Below, in pieces: positions 32,375 through 39,642 of a stretch of 64,000 bases of DNA. The stretch's first letter is position 1. Every line of letters starts with the position of its first letter. The translations under genes were made by a program, and so were the position numbers. The stretch comes from Cupriavidus oxalaticus (GTDB lineage: Bacteria > Pseudomonadota > Gammaproteobacteria > Burkholderiales > Burkholderiaceae), in contig NZ_CP038639.1 of the NCBI RefSeq assembly GCF_004768545.1, positions 248,001-312,000 of the forward strand, read 5' to 3'. Below the pieces are notes generated by a model. The model made no database searches and was not told where the DNA came from. It saw nothing but the letters and a program-made list of their open reading frames with translations.

Positions 32375-32845
32375 ATGACGAGACTGATAAAAGTGACGTT
32401 CTCGGCCACTTCCGGCGAGGAATTGCACGGCCGTGCCGAATTCGAGCGGACACAGGGGCTTGTCACACTGCCTCAACGCCTTCTGGCAGTGATCGAAAAA
32501 GCGCGCGCCGAAGGCGAAGGCTTCGAGATTGTCGCGCACGACAACGGCTACCGGTTTCCGCTGATTCATCACCAGGCCGCCACCTACCGGATGGACAAGG
32601 GTGGTGGCCAGCGAGACGGCTTCTTCTATCTTGCCTGGAAGGCGATCATCGAACCATCGAAGGATCAGCGGCAGCAGTATGGCCGGTTCGCCCATACGCT
32701 ATCGGCCGCGGCCCTGATTGGGCTGGTCGGATATTTCAAGACCGTTTCATCGTGGTCATTGCACGCGGCTGCGGACGTCTGTGGTTTGCTGATGGCGAGT
32801 GTTGTACTATTCGTCGTAGGCGCAGTCCTTTCCAAAGGAGATTGA
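32375..32845 (+). CDS. Membrane protein with two C-terminal helices
   Basis: A 156-residue protein starting MTRLIKVTFSATSGEEL. The first 95 residues are soluble and polar; two hydrophobic helices follow (HTLSAAALIGLVGYF and AADVCGLLMASVVLFVVGAVL). This tail-anchored layout puts the soluble domain in the cytoplasm. GAGGGATC lies upstream. Function unknown. A 30-residue membrane peptide gene follows at once. Confidence 0.7.
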   Translation: MTRLIKVTFSATSGEELHGRAEFERTQGLVTLPQRLLAVIEKARAEGEGFEIVAHDNGYRFPLIHHQAATYRMDKGGGQRDGFFYLAWKAIIEPSKDQRQQYGRFAHTLSAAALIGLVGYFKTVSSWSLHAAADVCGLLMASVVLFVVGAVLSKGD

Positions 32846-32846
32846 T

Positions 32847-32939
32847 ATGCTTGGCTTGGCAGCCATTGTTGTTGCGGTAGCCGTATCCGCATTCCTGCTG
32901 TGGGCCGACCGTAACGGTCGCCGCGTCCACAAGGACTGA
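32847..32939 (+). CDS. 30-residue single-helix membrane peptide
   Basis: A small gene with AAAGGAG six bases before its ATG. It encodes MLGLAAIVVAVAVSAFLLW followed by a charged tail ADRNGRRVHKD. One membrane helix with a basic cytoplasmic end resembles small regulatory or anchor peptides. It starts two bases after the stop of the two-helix membrane protein, so the two are likely co-translated and may interact. Confidence 0.6.
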   Translation: MLGLAAIVVAVAVSAFLLWADRNGRRVHKD

Positions 32940-33069
32940 GTCCATCCCATTCTCAGGAGCCAATTCTTCGGCTCACCGCTTGAACGCACCTCTCGGGGTG
33001 CGTTTTCGTTTTCAGACTCACACGGGCGTCGTCCCGATGGGGCGACTCCTATCATCGGAGTACCCCAAA

Positions 33070-33444
33070 ATTGATGCACCTATCTACGGCACTGGCCTGG
33101 CCAGCTATCCCGCCGGCGTAACGCTGCACGTCGGTTTCTACGATTCGAGCTTGCGCCCGGCAATCCAGTTGCTGTGCGCTGACGACGGCATGCCCTATGC
33201 CTCGCTCACCGTGAATGTGCCGGCCGTGGACCTGTCCGAGGGCGAGATTTGCATCGCCAGCGACTGGAACATGCCTTCTGACCTGAAGGCCTCGTTGCTC
33301 GCCACCGGCAAGTTTGCTGACATGGGCCAGCGTGGTGGCAGCGTCTGGCGCATCACATGTCCGAACCTGCTGTCAGAGGTCGCAGCAGCTCGCCTAGCGG
33401 CCATTCGTCCGAGGCTGGCCCGTCGGCCAGCGCCGGTTGTCTAG
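33070..33444 (+). CDS. DUF4313-like protein, possible ATT start
   Basis: A 124-residue protein with the pattern of the DUF4313 family: LRPAIQLLCADDGMPYASL near the start, then NVPAVDLSEGEICIASDWN and a C-terminal region ending SEVAAARL. No ATG fits the conserved start: GGAG is followed 9 bases later by ATT at 33070 and the family region starts there. An in-frame ATG at 33037 lies inside a hairpin, and 32980 lies upstream of it. Neighbouring genes use the same GGAG-to-ATG layout, which supports the ATT reading. The function of the family is unknown. Confidence 0.6.
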   Translation: MDAPIYGTGLASYPAGVTLHVGFYDSSLRPAIQLLCADDGMPYASLTVNVPAVDLSEGEICIASDWNMPSDLKASLLATGKFADMGQRGGSVWRITCPNLLSEVAAARLAAIRPRLARRPAPVV

Positions 33445-33474
33445 TCGAGCCGTACACCAACTGATATCCCTCAA

Positions 33475-33504
33475 CCCTCTCGGGGCACGCCCCCGAGGGG
33501 CGTG
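33475..33504 (+). promoter_or_regulatory. Pseudoknot-type hairpin before the 33524 gene
   Basis: CTCGGGG (33479-33485) pairs with CCCCGAG (33491-33497), extended by CCC/GGG past a bulged T. The loop CACGC is complementary to GCGTG (33500-33504). Same geometry as the hairpins before 12676, 12971 and 13570. Confidence 0.6.
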
Positions 33505-33523
33505 CTCCGTCTTGGAGCGCAAA

Positions 33524-35086
33524 ATGTACGTAATTTCCGTTGGCTCGGCACGATCCGAGATGCGCACGACGCTCGCTGGCGTGCTCGAGTTTCTGAACCT
33601 GGACCGCCGCGGTCTCGCCGCGCCTCGCCCGGAAGACATAGCCGTAAGGCACATCGAGAAGGGAGAGATCCCTGTGGTGCCGTTGAAGTCCGGTCGGCTC
33701 GCAATACGGCCTTGCGGCTCAGCCCGGTCCATCCTCGCGCGGGTGATCGACGAGATCGACCGCTACATCGTGCGAAGCGAGGGCAAGGTACTTCGGCCGC
33801 AGGAGATGAGCCGCTCCTCCTGGGTCGCCGTCATCGCCGCAGGGCGTCTTGCATATTTCCCGGACGAGGTCATCGACATGGCGACCGCCGAGGCTGGACC
33901 GCTCTTCCATACGCGCGACCTGTTCGAGGGCGAAGGCCCGTTCGACATCGCCGCTTTCGTCGACCAGGAGTTCCGGCGCCGTTTTGGCTTTGGTCGTCAA
34001 GGCCCGCAGTACGCGCCTGACGCAAGCCCGAACGCTCGGCATGAATTGCATGTCGCCTTTGCGCTGCTGCGCGGCGAGAAGGTCCGCGAATGCGTGCTGC
34101 AGGCGTACCGCGACGATCCCGAGATAGGCAAGCACGATCTTGACTGGATGCGGCCCTTGATCGAGCTGCCGGCGCTGCGTGGTGCATTACCGCCGGCACA
34201 GCTGCATGGCCTTTGTCGCGTCATGCGCCTGAACAAGCTGCCCATCACGTCGAGCATCCTGGGCAGGCTGCTCACGATCATGCGCCGGCTTCCGGCAGAC
34301 AGCAGCGATGTGCAGATCGACGATGCACTGTTCGCGGCCGGCATCCTGCCACCTTGGACTGTACCGACGCCCAAGCCGCCGGCGGAGGAGAACGCACAGC
34401 CGGTGACGAACCTGGCTGCACGGATTCACGCGCTGATCAGCCAACGGCAGTTCCAGGAGAGCATGGACAAGGCCAAGGCCGAGCGGGAAGCGCGGAGAAT
34501 CAGCCAGCGAGAGTTCGATCGCCAAGCCTGCGCTGCTGCAGCTTACCGCGCAGCCTATGGCTATGAGTGGCCGAACCGCGTTGCGCTCGTAGTCATGCAG
34601 CGCAATGTGGCGGCGGTCCTGCAGATCTTTGACGGCCCGAAGGACTGGAACACGGATTCGAAGCGCGCCCTGCGCGACGAGATCGGTGTCGACGTTTTCC
34701 AATGTTCAGCGATGACTCGCCGACGCCGGCTGTTTGAACTGTGTGGATTCTCGGAAGCCGAACAGGCCGAATGGGAGGCCCACGAGGTCATCGAAAAAGC
34801 GCAGAAGCGCGCCGAGCGTGAACTGGCCGATGCAATGCGCCAGGCCGATGCGGTCAAATACCGTTTGGAAACCGGCCAGGTGATGAGCGGGCGTGAGTAT
34901 GTCGACTTCTGCATTGACGCGGGCTTCTCCCAGCTCATCGACGAGCCACGCGGTAGTGCCCGACGCTACCTGATCCATGATCCTGTGAAGCGGGCTTCCC
35001 GACCGCTGCGCGCCAAGGACGGCACGCTCGACTATGCGCGCGCTTGTCTGGCTCAGGTCGCCGTGCCTGTGGCGCTCGTCGCATGA
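33524..35086 (+). CDS. Large hypothetical protein
   Basis: A 520-residue soluble protein starting MYVISVGSARSEMRTTLAG; the start follows GGAG by about 6 bases. The N-terminal 150 residues are a strand/helix domain, the middle is helical with repeated LP.L..AL patterns, and residues 305-480 include a long charged helix (QESMDKAKAEREARRISQRE) likely to be coiled. No catalytic motif is recognised. It is one of the longest unassigned genes in the window and has its own terminator at 35094. Confidence 0.75.
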   Translation: MYVISVGSARSEMRTTLAGVLEFLNLDRRGLAAPRPEDIAVRHIEKGEIPVVPLKSGRLAIRPCGSARSILARVIDEIDRYIVRSEGKVLRPQEMSRSSWVAVIAAGRLAYFPDEVIDMATAEAGPLFHTRDLFEGEGPFDIAAFVDQEFRRRFGFGRQGPQYAPDASPNARHELHVAFALLRGEKVRECVLQAYRDDPEIGKHDLDWMRPLIELPALRGALPPAQLHGLCRVMRLNKLPITSSILGRLLTIMRRLPADSSDVQIDDALFAAGILPPWTVPTPKPPAEENAQPVTNLAARIHALISQRQFQESMDKAKAEREARRISQREFDRQACAAAAYRAAYGYEWPNRVALVVMQRNVAAVLQIFDGPKDWNTDSKRALRDEIGVDVFQCSAMTRRRRLFELCGFSEAEQAEWEAHEVIEKAQKRAERELADAMRQADAVKYRLETGQVMSGREYVDFCIDAGFSQLIDEPRGSARRYLIHDPVKRASRPLRAKDGTLDYARACLAQVAVPVALVA

Positions 35087-35093
35087 TTGTTTT

Positions 35094-35117
35094 GCCCCCC
35101 GGCCACTGGCCGGGGGC
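35094..35117 (+). terminator. Terminator after the 33524 gene
   Basis: GCCCCCCGGCC-ACT-GGCCGGGGGC followed by ATCTTCTT. The stem is very stable but the T tract is broken. Confidence 0.7.
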
Positions 35118-35249
35118 ATCTTCTTCAAATCACGCTTGGATATCCTGAGTATTCGAGTTCATGCGGACGCGACGCTTGCGTTAGCCTTTGGACTACACAC
35201 AAAGCTCTGTTCGCACTGAAGGACGTTCAGTCCGAACCGAGTTTTACCC

Positions 35250-35286
35250 GCGTCTGCGACGCATCGACCACGCCGGCATGCCGGCC
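35250..35286 (+). promoter_or_regulatory. Repeated leader element, copy 6
   Basis: GCGTC-TGC-GACGC-ATCGAC, then the self-complementary hairpin GCCGGC-AT-GCCGGC, then CATCCTTTG. A second hairpin CCCACAGGG/CCCTGTGGG follows at 35301-35322. The gene starts 240 bases on, at 35527. The 190 bases in between hold no supported gene. Confidence 0.7.
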
Positions 35287-35526
35287 ATCCTTTGCAACTT
35301 CCCACAGGGACGATCCCTGTGGGGACGTCAATTGTGGGCCTCTTTTCCTGCCCACATGCACCTCCAACCTTTGCTGTAGCCGCTCTGGCGCGCCAGACGG
35401 GAAGCGCCATGTCTTGCCCCGCACGCGCGCAATCCAGCTCGCTGCGAGTTCTGATCATTCCCATTTCCTTTCCTGCGACCGGCCTTGGGGCCGCGCTCGC
35501 GCTATCCCATTTTTCAGGAGCAATCC

Positions 35527-36495
35527 ATGTCCCATCTCGTTCAAACCATGGCTTATGTCGGTGCTACCCCGTGGCACGGCCTGGGCAACCAGCTCGAAAG
35601 CAATCAGCCGCTCGAAGTGTGGGCGGACGCCGCTGGCATGAACTGGCGAATCGAAGAAACCGACGTGATGTATCGCGCCGGCTCCCACGATCTCGATCCG
35701 CTTCATTCCTTCCCCCAACAGAAGGTGCTGTTCCGCTCGGATACCAAGAAGCCGCTGGCAACGGTGTCGAAGCGGTACCAGGTCGTCCAACCTTCGGAGA
35801 TCCTTGACTTCTACCGCGACTTGACCGAGGTCGGGGGCTACCAGCTCGAAACGGCAGGTGTGCTCAAGGAAGGTCGCAAGCTCTGGGCGCTCGCGCGTAC
35901 GGGACAGTCGACCAAGATCGCCGGCGTCGACGAGGTGCGCGGCTACCTGCTGCTGGCCACGGCCTGCGATGGCACCTTGGCCACCACCGCCCAGTTCACG
36001 TCGGTGCGGGTGGTTTGCAACAACACGCTGCAGATTGCGCTTGGCCGCAATCGCGGCGCCGTCAAGGTGCCGCACCGCAGCCAGTTCGACCCGCGCGCTG
36101 TCAAGGAAGAGTTGGGCATCGCCATCTCCTCGTGGGATGGCTTCATGGTCCGCATGCATGAACTGGCCGACCGCAAGGTGAGTCAGGTCGAATCGGAACG
36201 CTTCTTCCAGCGCCTGTTCACGTACCCGTGGACGAAGCCGGATTCGAACGGTCCCGACAAGGTGAACGAGCGCGGCCTGAAGGCAGTGCTCAATCTCTTC
36301 GAGGGCAACGGTCGTGGCGCCACGCTGGAATCGGCGGCCGGGACTGCCTGGGGTCTGGTGAACAGCGTGACCGAGTACGTCGATCACCAGCAGCGAGCGC
36401 GCAATGCAGGCAATCGGTTGGATTCAGCGTGGTTCGGTGCCGGCGCTGCACTCAAGCAGCGGGCTTGGGACGCTGCGATCGAACTCATTGCATGA
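35527..36495 (+). CDS. DUF932 phage/plasmid-like protein
   Basis: A 322-residue DUF932 protein. Typical features are the N-terminal GATPWHGLGNQL, the LATVSKRYQVVQPSEILDFY segment, and the strand pair VRGYLLLATACDGTLATT and RVVCNNTL. DUF932 proteins are widespread on plasmids and phages and have no firmly known function; a role in DNA or RNA handling has been proposed. AGGAG precedes the start by 7 bases. It is transcribed from leader copy 6. Confidence 0.9.
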   Translation: MSHLVQTMAYVGATPWHGLGNQLESNQPLEVWADAAGMNWRIEETDVMYRAGSHDLDPLHSFPQQKVLFRSDTKKPLATVSKRYQVVQPSEILDFYRDLTEVGGYQLETAGVLKEGRKLWALARTGQSTKIAGVDEVRGYLLLATACDGTLATTAQFTSVRVVCNNTLQIALGRNRGAVKVPHRSQFDPRAVKEELGIAISSWDGFMVRMHELADRKVSQVESERFFQRLFTYPWTKPDSNGPDKVNERGLKAVLNLFEGNGRGATLESAAGTAWGLVNSVTEYVDHQQRARNAGNRLDSAWFGAGAALKQRAWDAAIELIA

Positions 36496-36580
36496 CGAGA
36501 TCGTAATTGATTAGCTCTAAAGCGATTAGCGATTCATGCCGATGTTTGGCATGGAAGTAGTCGTTTTAGGTTTCACAAAG

Positions 36581-36606
36581 CCCCGGCACTGTCCGGGGTT
36601 TTTTTT
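36581..36606 (+). terminator. Intrinsic terminator after the DUF932 gene
   Basis: CCCCGG-CACTGT-CCGGGG followed by eight T. It also lies only 12 bases before the next start codon. Confidence 0.9.
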
Positions 36607-36617
36607 CGCTCGTTGCC

Positions 36618-37130
36618 ATGATGCTAATTGATTTTTATTCCCGATACCCTCGATGGCTGTTCCGGACCACAGACGCGAAGCGACCTGCGTTTCTTGGCCG
36701 CAATGCCTGTCGTAACACGATCAGGACTGACGGGCAGCGAGTCGCGGAGCGACTGATGCAACGGCAGCCAATTGATGTGGCGCATTTCCACAAGGAGTGC
36801 TTTCATGAACTCTTTGACGAGTGGCAGAGTTTGGTCAGGCAGCAGGCAGTCCAGGTGCAGTATGACGCGTGGATGGACCAGCGATATGTGCAAGGACCCG
36901 CATCCTCAGTGACGCTAAAGCGGGGAAGGGTTGTATTTGATCTAGTGCATAGGGCCGTGTACGAAGTGCGCGGCAAGGACGGAAGCGGGCGCATCTTCAG
37001 AGTGCAGTTGGCCAATGACTTTCCGTATGTGTCGTTTCGAGATCCCGCCAGCGGCGTTGACTATCCGTGGGTCGGGTTACCTGACGTTTTTACGCAGGCT
37101 GAGTTGATGACGCTGCGACGCATGTACTAA
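36618..37130 (+). CDS. Hypothetical protein
   Basis: A 170-residue protein starting MMLIDFYSRYPRWLFRTTD (ATG at 36618 or 36621). The middle is basic and helical; the C-terminal half has strands (VVFDLVHRAVYEVRGKDGSGRIFRVQ) and ends LMTLRRMY. No ribosome site is obvious between the terminator and the ATG, and codon use is less GC-rich than neighbours, so expression is uncertain. A strong bidirectional terminator follows at 37131. Confidence 0.6.
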   Translation: MMLIDFYSRYPRWLFRTTDAKRPAFLGRNACRNTIRTDGQRVAERLMQRQPIDVAHFHKECFHELFDEWQSLVRQQAVQVQYDAWMDQRYVQGPASSVTLKRGRVVFDLVHRAVYEVRGKDGSGRIFRVQLANDFPYVSFRDPASGVDYPWVGLPDVFTQAELMTLRRMY

Positions 37131-37164
37131 AAAAAGCCCGGCAGAATGAACTGCCGGGCTTTTT
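37131..37164. terminator. Bidirectional terminator
   Basis: AAAAA-GCCCGGCAG (37131-37144) pairs with CTGCCGGGC-TTTTT (37151-37164). It serves the 36618 gene and could also serve the convergent minus-strand unit. Confidence 0.9.
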
Positions 37165-37208
37165 GCTTTTGAAAGAGAGGTGTGGAACCGCGCTTTTCGA
37201 TTTCTTGG

Positions 37209-37224
37209 AAGGAACATGTTCCTT
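37209..37224. repeat. Perfect 16-bp palindrome AAGGAACATGTTCCTT, copy 2
   Basis: Identical to 4368-4383. It overlaps the stop codon of the bactofilin gene by two bases and lies between convergent genes, as does copy 1. Confidence 0.6.
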
Positions 37225-37633
37225 AACTGATCGCTGGCTCCAACGCTTCGGCGGCAGATTCAGCGACGGTCACCCCCTCCTTTTGTGGGGGCGGAGCGTA
37301 ACCAACGGACTGGATGCGGGTGATGGTGCCATCCAGGGCGGCATTCGGGCCAAGGCGGATAGTGCCCGCATAGATGATCCGGCCTTTCACTCGGCCGTTG
37401 ATCAGCAACGAGGCCCGACCCACGACATCGCCTTCGACCACGCCGTCCACGATGACGTGCTCGCCGTCGACGTTGCCGTGCACCACGCCGCCTGCCGCGA
37501 TATGCAGTAGGTCTCGGGAAGCGCCAACATTCCCGGTGACCAGCGCCAGGCAGGTAAAGCCGTGGTCCGACACAATGTCGCCGTGGATGCTCATGCCGGC
37601 ACGCAGCACGCTGAAGATGGGAGGATTTTCCAT
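37223..37633 (-). CDS. Bactofilin-family cytoskeletal protein
   Basis: A 136-residue bactofilin (formerly DUF583). The core is a right-handed beta-helix of short repeats: GDIVSDHGFTCLALVTGNV, GGVVHGNVDGEHVIVDGVV, EGDVVGRASLLINGRVKG, IIYAGTIRLGPNAALDG. Bactofilins polymerise without nucleotide into filaments at membranes. It is the last gene of a three-gene minus-strand unit with a Pro/Ala-rich membrane protein, five bases downstream of it, that could be its anchor. Confidence 0.9.
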   Translation of the reverse strand: MENPPIFSVLRAGMSIHGDIVSDHGFTCLALVTGNVGASRDLLHIAAGGVVHGNVDGEHVIVDGVVEGDVVGRASLLINGRVKGRIIYAGTIRLGPNAALDGTITRIQSVGYAPPPQKEGVTVAESAAEALEPAIS

Positions 37634-37638
37634 GTCGC

Positions 37639-38304
37639 TCAGAACATCTTGATGTCGGTGGGGGAGTTGGCCTGCTGCGCCGCAGTGTTTCGCGCCGGCG
37701 CGGCACTAGTCGGCAGTTGCTGTGCAGTCTTGGCCGGAGCCGGTACGGTCGCAGCCCTCGAACGTGCTGGTGCAGGTGCTGGCGGGGCTGCAGGTCGCTT
37801 CACTATCTCCGCCTTCGACTCCGCCGGTGATCGATCCCGCGCTTGTTCCTCCGGCACCGCGACAGCGGATGCTGCGGAGGCCGGCGCCACTGCAGCCTCG
37901 GCGGTTACTGGAACCGCAGCAGACTGAGCAGCTTCGGCCGCGGCTACGCTGTCGCTCTTGCGTGGCCATTCATGGCCGTCGCCGGCGGCATTGCGCGCGG
38001 AAGCATCGGAAGCTGAATGAAGTGGCTGCACCTGCTCGCTGCCGGCACGCGATTCCCGCTTCCCAATTGATGTGCCAATGGCGAACATGAGCGCCGCGAC
38101 CGCGACGAAGCCTAGCCCCCATAGCAGCCGGGGATTGCCGTTCAACGCGAACGGGAACGGGGGAGTTGACGCCTTTGCTGGCGCGGAGGAAGTGCCGCTA
38201 TAACCAAGATGCGGCGCAGCCGCTGCAACTCCGGCTGTGATATCGATTGTGAGGGGTGGCTGGGCGTATTGAGCATGCAGTTGCTCGATGTCACGCATGT
38301 CCAT
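37639..38304 (-). CDS. Membrane protein with Ala/Pro-rich tail
   Basis: A 221-residue protein with one membrane helix at about residues 60-78 (LLWGLGFVAVAALMFAIGT). The long C-terminal part is an Ala/Pro/Ser-rich, probably disordered linker (PAAPPAPAPARSRAATVPAP), which would reach into the periplasm. It begins MDMRDIEQLHAQYAQPPLT. No enzymatic domain is seen. It overlaps the upstream gene by 14 bases and directly precedes bactofilin, so the two may form an envelope scaffold. Confidence 0.75.
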   Translation of the reverse strand: MDMRDIEQLHAQYAQPPLTIDITAGVAAAAPHLGYSGTSSAPAKASTPPFPFALNGNPRLLWGLGFVAVAALMFAIGTSIGKRESRAGSEQVQPLHSASDASARNAAGDGHEWPRKSDSVAAAEAAQSAAVPVTAEAAVAPASAASAVAVPEEQARDRSPAESKAEIVKRPAAPPAPAPARSRAATVPAPAKTAQQLPTSAAPARNTAAQQANSPTDIKMF

Positions 38305-38857
38305 CGGGGGAACTCCGGTGAGAAAAGATCAGTGCGCCGTCGGGGTCGAACTTGTCGGTATCCGGGATGCACAGTTGGTGGATCGCGGTGATGCGCTTTG
38401 CTGCGATCTGGATGGTCGTGGTGCGTTGGTCCGGGGAGATGGACCCGCATTCCTGGCTGTAGAGAGTCTCCACGAAGATTCGGTCGAATTGCATCAGCAA
38501 TCTGAGCAAACGACCGGCGAAGGAATGGGAGACCTTGACCTCCTTTTCCTCGTAGAACAGCGGAATCTCGACCTGGTCAGTCGTCGAAAGCCAGCTCAGC
38601 GCACTGCCATACCACTCCTCCGCGTCGCGGAATGCTTCGTCCAGCGCCTTGACCTTGCCGCCACGCGCCACGACGAACTTGGACGAAGCGTAGTAAAAAT
38701 GCGCATCCAGGAAGTCGCGCGCGAACTTCGAGCAGTAGGCGTGGAGGGTGGCTGAAGCCGTCGTCGGCGTGAGGCGGCTGAGACGTTCTTCGCTGTTATG
38801 TCGCTCAATGGGCTTGAGCCCACTGCCTGATATCTTGGGTGGATCTTGTTCGGCCAT
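38291..38857 (-). CDS. Hypothetical protein, possibly AcaB/PFL_4669-like
   Basis: A 188-residue helical protein starting MAEQDPPKISGSGL. The middle (FARDFLDAHFYYASSKFVV, SHSFAGRLLRLLMQFDRIFV, IAAKRITAIHQL) recalls by pattern the AcaB/PFL_4669 family of conjugation regulators, but the match is weak and no partner genes are near. The frame is open to 38914. It is the first gene of the bactofilin unit. Confidence 0.5.
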   Translation of the reverse strand: MAEQDPPKISGSGLKPIERHNSEERLSRLTPTTASATLHAYCSKFARDFLDAHFYYASSKFVVARGGKVKALDEAFRDAEEWYGSALSWLSTTDQVEIPLFYEEKEVKVSHSFAGRLLRLLMQFDRIFVETLYSQECGSISPDQRTTTIQIAAKRITAIHQLCIPDTDKFDPDGALIFSHRSSPDGHA

Positions 38858-38998
38858 TTTTTCATGTTTTTCGGATGCTCTCTCAGAGTGAAATTGTCTG
38901 ACATAACAGGGCATCCGATGACTTTGAAAGCTATGGCAAATTGGCGAGCATTCGCATTCCTTACAGGAATTTTCTGTGCCACAATGCTTTCACACCTC

Positions 38999-39037
38999 GC
39001 GTCACTGACGCATCGACCCTGACTCCTGGCGAGTCCA
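38999..39037 (+). promoter_or_regulatory. Repeated leader element, copy 7
   Basis: GCGTC-ACT-GACGC-ATCGAC, then GACTC-CTGGC-GAGTC, then CATCTTCTGC. A -10-like CACAAT lies at 38980-38985. Confidence 0.75.
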
Positions 39038-39642
39038 TCTTCTGCTTCAAGTCGTGCATTTGCGCACGCGCCGACTGGTTGGCTACCAGTGTGGATATTC
39101 CTTGTGCTAAGTGTTTTCGCCGAACACTTCCCTCATCAGCTCGTAATACGCGTTCTCGCGGTGCCTCCCTGTGAGTGCGCGCAATGGACACCGTTCGAGC
39201 CCGGGATCATGTGGAGCTCTCTCTCAAAGGCCCCTCCCGGGCAGAACGGCAGCCGTCGAGCCGATCCGTGAACCTGCGGCCGAACCTGTGGGTTCGCGAA
39301 ATGGGTTGCAGTGCAGCGTGACCATGCTGCACGAGGACGACTTTACGTCCTCAGCATCGAGCAGCGCGCATTAGCGTGCCGCTCCCTCAGTGCCACGCCC
39401 CCGGAAGGGGCGTGGCATTGCAGGTTCTGAATAGAAAAGCTCGCTGCCGGCGCAATCCGGAGCGGGCTTTCTTCGTTTCTGGCGCGCCTCTCGCGCCGCC
39501 AGACTTTCGGAAGCCTGCGAGTCAGGCTTCCTCATTGCCGCAACGACCCAGCGCGGGGCCGACACAGCCCAGCGCCTTCGGGAGCATGCTGCGTCCATCC
39601 GGGCCGATGTCGTTCTCTTTCCTGAAAGGAGAAAGGACTACC
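39038..39642. other. Long leader of the 39643 gene
   Basis: About 600 bases between leader copy 7 and the gene. It holds an 11-bp hairpin TGCCACGCCCC/GGGGCGTGGCA (39391-39417) and several short frames with poor support. One minus-strand frame ends RENAYYELMREVFGENT near 39115 but lacks a good start; it may be a gene remnant. Confidence 0.4.

Noticed and set aside
35408..35807. Plus-strand frame overlapping the DUF932 start
   Set aside because: It is out of frame with a confident gene and has no ribosome site.
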